Shown here one piece after another: positions 4,797 through 6,168 of a stretch of 6,168 nucleotides of DNA (position 1 is its first letter; every line of letters starts with the position of its first letter). The translations under genes and the position numbers were made by a program. The notes under the pieces were generated by a model. It saw nothing but the letters and a program-made list of their open reading frames with translations, ran no database searches and was not told the origin of the DNA. Location: NCBI GenBank assembly GCA_016463045.1, contig JAEMSB010000302.1, positions 1-6,168 on the forward strand. The letters run 5' to 3'. The stretch comes from Niveispirillum sp. GTDB lineage: Bacteria > Pseudomonadota > Alphaproteobacteria > Azospirillales > Azospirillaceae.

Positions 4797-5945
4797 TTAC
4801 GCGGCGCGTGCCGCATCGAAACGGCCAGCCCCGAACGGGGCGATATGCGGATCGACCCGCCCGGTCAAGACCAGACAGGATATGGCGTCGGCCGTGATGG
4901 GGGCCAGCAGGATGCCATTGCGGTGATGGCCCGTGGCCAGGACCAGCCCCTCCAGCCCCGCCGCCGGCCCCAGGATGGGTGCGTCGTCGCGGCAGCCGGG
5001 CCGGTGGCCCACCCACATCTCCTTGACGGGCAGTTCTTCCACCCCCGGCAGGGCGCGCCAGGCGGCATCCAGCAGGGCCAGAACCCCGCCCGCCGTCATC
5101 TGCGCATCGAACCCCTTTTCCTCTGTCGTCGCCCCGATGATCAGGGTGCCGTCGGCGCGCGGCACCAGATAGCATTTGGGCGCCCAGACGACATGCGACA
5201 ACAGCGGGTTGGCGGGGTCCATGGCGAGCGACATCATCTGCCCCTTCACGGGCCGCACCGGCGGCGGGCTGGCCTGTCCGGGGACAAGGCGCGACCAGGC
5301 ACCGGCGGCCAGGACGACCGTATCGGCAGGCACCACACGGTCACCCATAACCACGCCCGTCACCCGACCGCCCTCTACATCCAGGCCCGTGACATCCGCC
5401 CCTTCATGCAGGCGGGCACCGGTCTTTTCCAGCGCCACGCGCAGAGCGGCAGCGGCCAGCCGGTTATCGACCTGCCCATCCTTGGCGCTGAACACACCCG
5501 CCGCCGTACGCGGGTTCAGGAAGGGTTCCTTCTCCTTGGCCGCCGCCCCTGACAGCCAGATCAGGTCCAGGCCCAGCCCGCGCTGAAACTCATAGTTCGA
5601 CCGCAGCAGTTCCACCTCGTCCCGCGTGCTGGCCACCACCAAGGTGCCCTCGCTGCGCAGGCCGATGGGCAGGCCCGTCAGTGCCTCCAGCTCTGCGGCG
5701 AAGCCCGGCCAGTGAGCCTGGCTTTCCAGGCACAGCGGCAGCAGGCGCTGTTCCCCCGGTTCCGCCTCTACCCCCGCCGCCAGCATGCCGGCAGCAGCAC
5801 GGGTCGCCCCCTGGCCGGCACTGGCTCGGTCAAAGATATCGACCGACGCTCCCCCCTGGGCCAGGCGCCAGCCGATGGCCATGCCGATGATGCCGCCGCC
5901 GATGATGGCGACGCGCGGTCTGTCAGGTCTGTGCAGCAAACTCAT
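4797..5945 (-). CDS. thiO: Glycine oxidase ThiO (FAD-dependent)
   Basis: ThiO oxidises glycine with O2 to the imine that ThiG uses. It replaces the tyrosine-cleaving radical enzyme ThiH found in enterobacteria, which implies aerobic thiazole synthesis. The 382-residue product fits the DAAO/ThiO family. The FAD-binding IIGGGIIG is at 14-21, followed by the strand ending FDR (38-40) and RAAAGMLAAG (49-58), a ThiO hallmark. GVFSAKDGQVDNR (150-162), VVLAAGAWS (210-218), WVGHRPGCRDDAPILGP (311-327, with Arg315 in the place of the carboxylate-binding arginine by family pattern) and GHHRNGILLAP (339-349) follow. ATG 5945 is supported by AAGG (5954-5951) 5 nt upstream. It is the first gene of thiO-thiS-thiG and lies 11 nt after the TPP riboswitch. 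The FAD-dependent assignment to ThiO rather than another amino-acid oxidase rests on motifs plus operon context. Confidence 0.95.
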   Translation of the reverse strand: MSLLHRPDRPRVAIIGGGIIGMAIGWRLAQGGASVDIFDRASAGQGATRAAAGMLAAGVEAEPGEQRLLPLCLESQAHWPGFAAELEALTGLPIGLRSEGTLVVASTRDEVELLRSNYEFQRGLGLDLIWLSGAAAKEKEPFLNPRTAAGVFSAKDGQVDNRLAAAALRVALEKTGARLHEGADVTGLDVEGGRVTGVVMGDRVVPADTVVLAAGAWSRLVPGQASPPPVRPVKGQMMSLAMDPANPLLSHVVWAPKCYLVPRADGTLIIGATTEEKGFDAQMTAGGVLALLDAAWRALPGVEELPVKEMWVGHRPGCRDDAPILGPAAGLEGLVLATGHHRNGILLAPITADAISCLVLTGRVDPHIAPFGAGRFDAARAA

Positions 5946-5956
5946 TTCCGCCTTCT

Positions 5957-6038
5957 CCCTTCGCCGGCATGACCCGGATCAGGTTCGATGGGTGTGATCT
6001 CAGCCGCATGGCGATAATGCATGCGGCACCCCAGGGTC
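5957..6038 (-). promoter_or_regulatory. TPP riboswitch (THI element) controlling thiOSG
   Basis: Read on the minus strand, the conserved aptamer blocks occur in order. GGGGTGCC is followed by the P3 arm, a perfect 8-bp stem GCCGCATG/CATGCGGC (6027-6020 and 6010-6003) with a 9-nt loop. Next come CTGAGA (6003-5998), the pyrimidine-sensing block, and CACCC pairing with GGGTG as P2. GAACCTGATCCGGGT, the pyrophosphate-side CCGG-GTCATG-CCGG hairpin, and GCGAAGGGA close the aptamer. P1 can form as CCCT (6036-6033) with AGGG (5960-5957). The 3' strand of P1 abuts the thiO Shine-Dalgarno (GAGAAGG, 5957-5951), and only 11 nt separate P1 from the ATG. I see no terminator hairpin with a T-run in that space. 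Binding of thiamine pyrophosphate should therefore repress thiO translation directly; this mechanism is inferred. Confidence 0.96.
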
Positions 6039-6048
6039 CATGCGCTAT

Positions 6049-6077
6049 GTCATGGGCCTGTCACGTCCGGAATGCAA
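6049..6077 (-). promoter_or_regulatory. Weak candidate promoter for the riboswitch-thiOSG transcript
   Basis: On the minus strand TTGCAT (6077-6072) and CATGAC (6054-6049) are spaced by 17 bp. A transcript starting near 6042 would begin just before the 5' strand of riboswitch P1, which is the right place. Each hexamer matches its consensus at only three positions, so position is the main argument. Confidence 0.3.
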
Positions 6078-6117
6078 GGGGACGCGCAGCATCATTTCCG
6101 CCCCGCCGGGATCGCGC

Positions 6118-6146
6118 TTGACCATTGGCAGCACTGGGCATATTTG
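6118..6146 (+). promoter_or_regulatory. Possible divergent promoter pointing off the right edge
   Basis: TTGACC (6118-6123) and TATTTG (6141-6146) are separated by 17 bp on the plus strand. The -10 hexamer sits inside the inverted repeat GGGCA-TATT-TGCCC (6136-6149). If real it would drive a plus-strand gene beyond the window. TTGACC matches five of six -35 positions; TATTTG matches three of six -10 positions. Confidence 0.3.
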
Positions 6147-6164
6147 CCCCATGGGGACAGTCCC
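6136..6164. repeat. Cluster of three overlapping short palindromes
   Basis: Three inverted repeats lie nearly end to end: GGGCA-TATT-TGCCC (6136-6149), the perfect palindrome CCCCATGGGG (6147-6156) and GGGAC-A-GTCCC (6154-6164). They share bases, so alternative foldings or overlapping protein sites are possible. The sequence ends 4 bp later, so their relation to a neighbouring gene cannot be seen. Confidence 0.6.
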
Positions 6165-6168
6165 GTCC

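Noticed and set aside
4845..5552. Plus-strand 235-residue ORF inside thiO
   Set aside because: It is antisense to the confident thiO frame and low in recognisable content.
6130..6150. Sigma-54 promoter suggested by TGGGCATATTTGC
   Set aside because: The spacing between GG and GC is 8 bp instead of the required 10.
6045..6168. Minus-strand open frame from the right edge to TAG, including PMVKRDPGGAEMML
   Set aside because: It is only about 40 codons, with GC-ending third positions at about 72% and an ATA codon. All three minus frames stay open for 25 or more codons here, so openness is not informative. I do not recognise the sequence; it remains possible as a gene's C-terminus.
6072..6168. 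Plus-strand open frame from ATG 6072 to the right edge (MQGDAQHHFRPAG...)
   Set aside because: It has no properly spaced Shine-Dalgarno, covers about 32 codons only, and lies antisense to an equally open frame; support is insufficient without sequence to the right.

Overview
This is an ordinary-looking chromosomal stretch of a high-GC alphaproteobacterium. GC is about 70% by hand count over 661-900. The thiO-thiS-thiG gene order behind a TPP riboswitch, the GC content and the style of the pentapeptide-repeat protein would fit the Rhodospirillales/Azospirillaceae, but that placement is inference from gene content only.

Layout from left to right. (1) 41-535 (+) is an unrecognised 164-residue ORF. 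It is lower in GC (about 57% over 61-535) and is bracketed by two exact copies of a 17-bp sequence (32-48 and 541-557). (2) 606-1025 (+) is arfB, the peptidyl-tRNA hydrolase that rescues stalled ribosomes, with the GGQ motif and the basic C-terminal tail. (3) 1026-1155 is a 130-bp intergenic region with a candidate promoter, a small palindrome and a leader hairpin. (4) 1156-2574 (+) is a 472-residue pentapeptide-repeat protein built from two similar modules. (5) 2606-3808 (+), 31 bp further on, is a HI0933/BaiN-type flavoprotein, probably co-transcribed with it. (6) 5945 back to 3812 (-) is the thiazole-synthesis operon thiO-thiS-thiG, led by a TPP riboswitch at 5957-6038. It converges on the flavoprotein gene with only 3 bp between the two stop codons. 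(7) 6048-6168 holds the likely riboswitch promoter and a cluster of short palindromes, with no secure gene.

The thi genes form one functional unit. ThiO oxidises glycine to the imine (dehydroglycine), ThiS carries sulfur as a C-terminal thiocarboxylate, and ThiG joins these with 1-deoxy-D-xylulose 5-phosphate to make the thiazole moiety of thiamine. Coupling is tight: 12 nt lie between thiO and thiS and 1 nt between thiS and thiG. The riboswitch sits 11 nt upstream of the thiO start, which favours control of translation initiation. thiE, thiF and thiC are not in the window. I found no CRISPR array, tRNA, rRNA, transposase or phage gene, and nothing that I would call a new biological system. 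The most unusual items are the repeat-flanked low-GC ORF at the left and the duplicated architecture of the pentapeptide protein.
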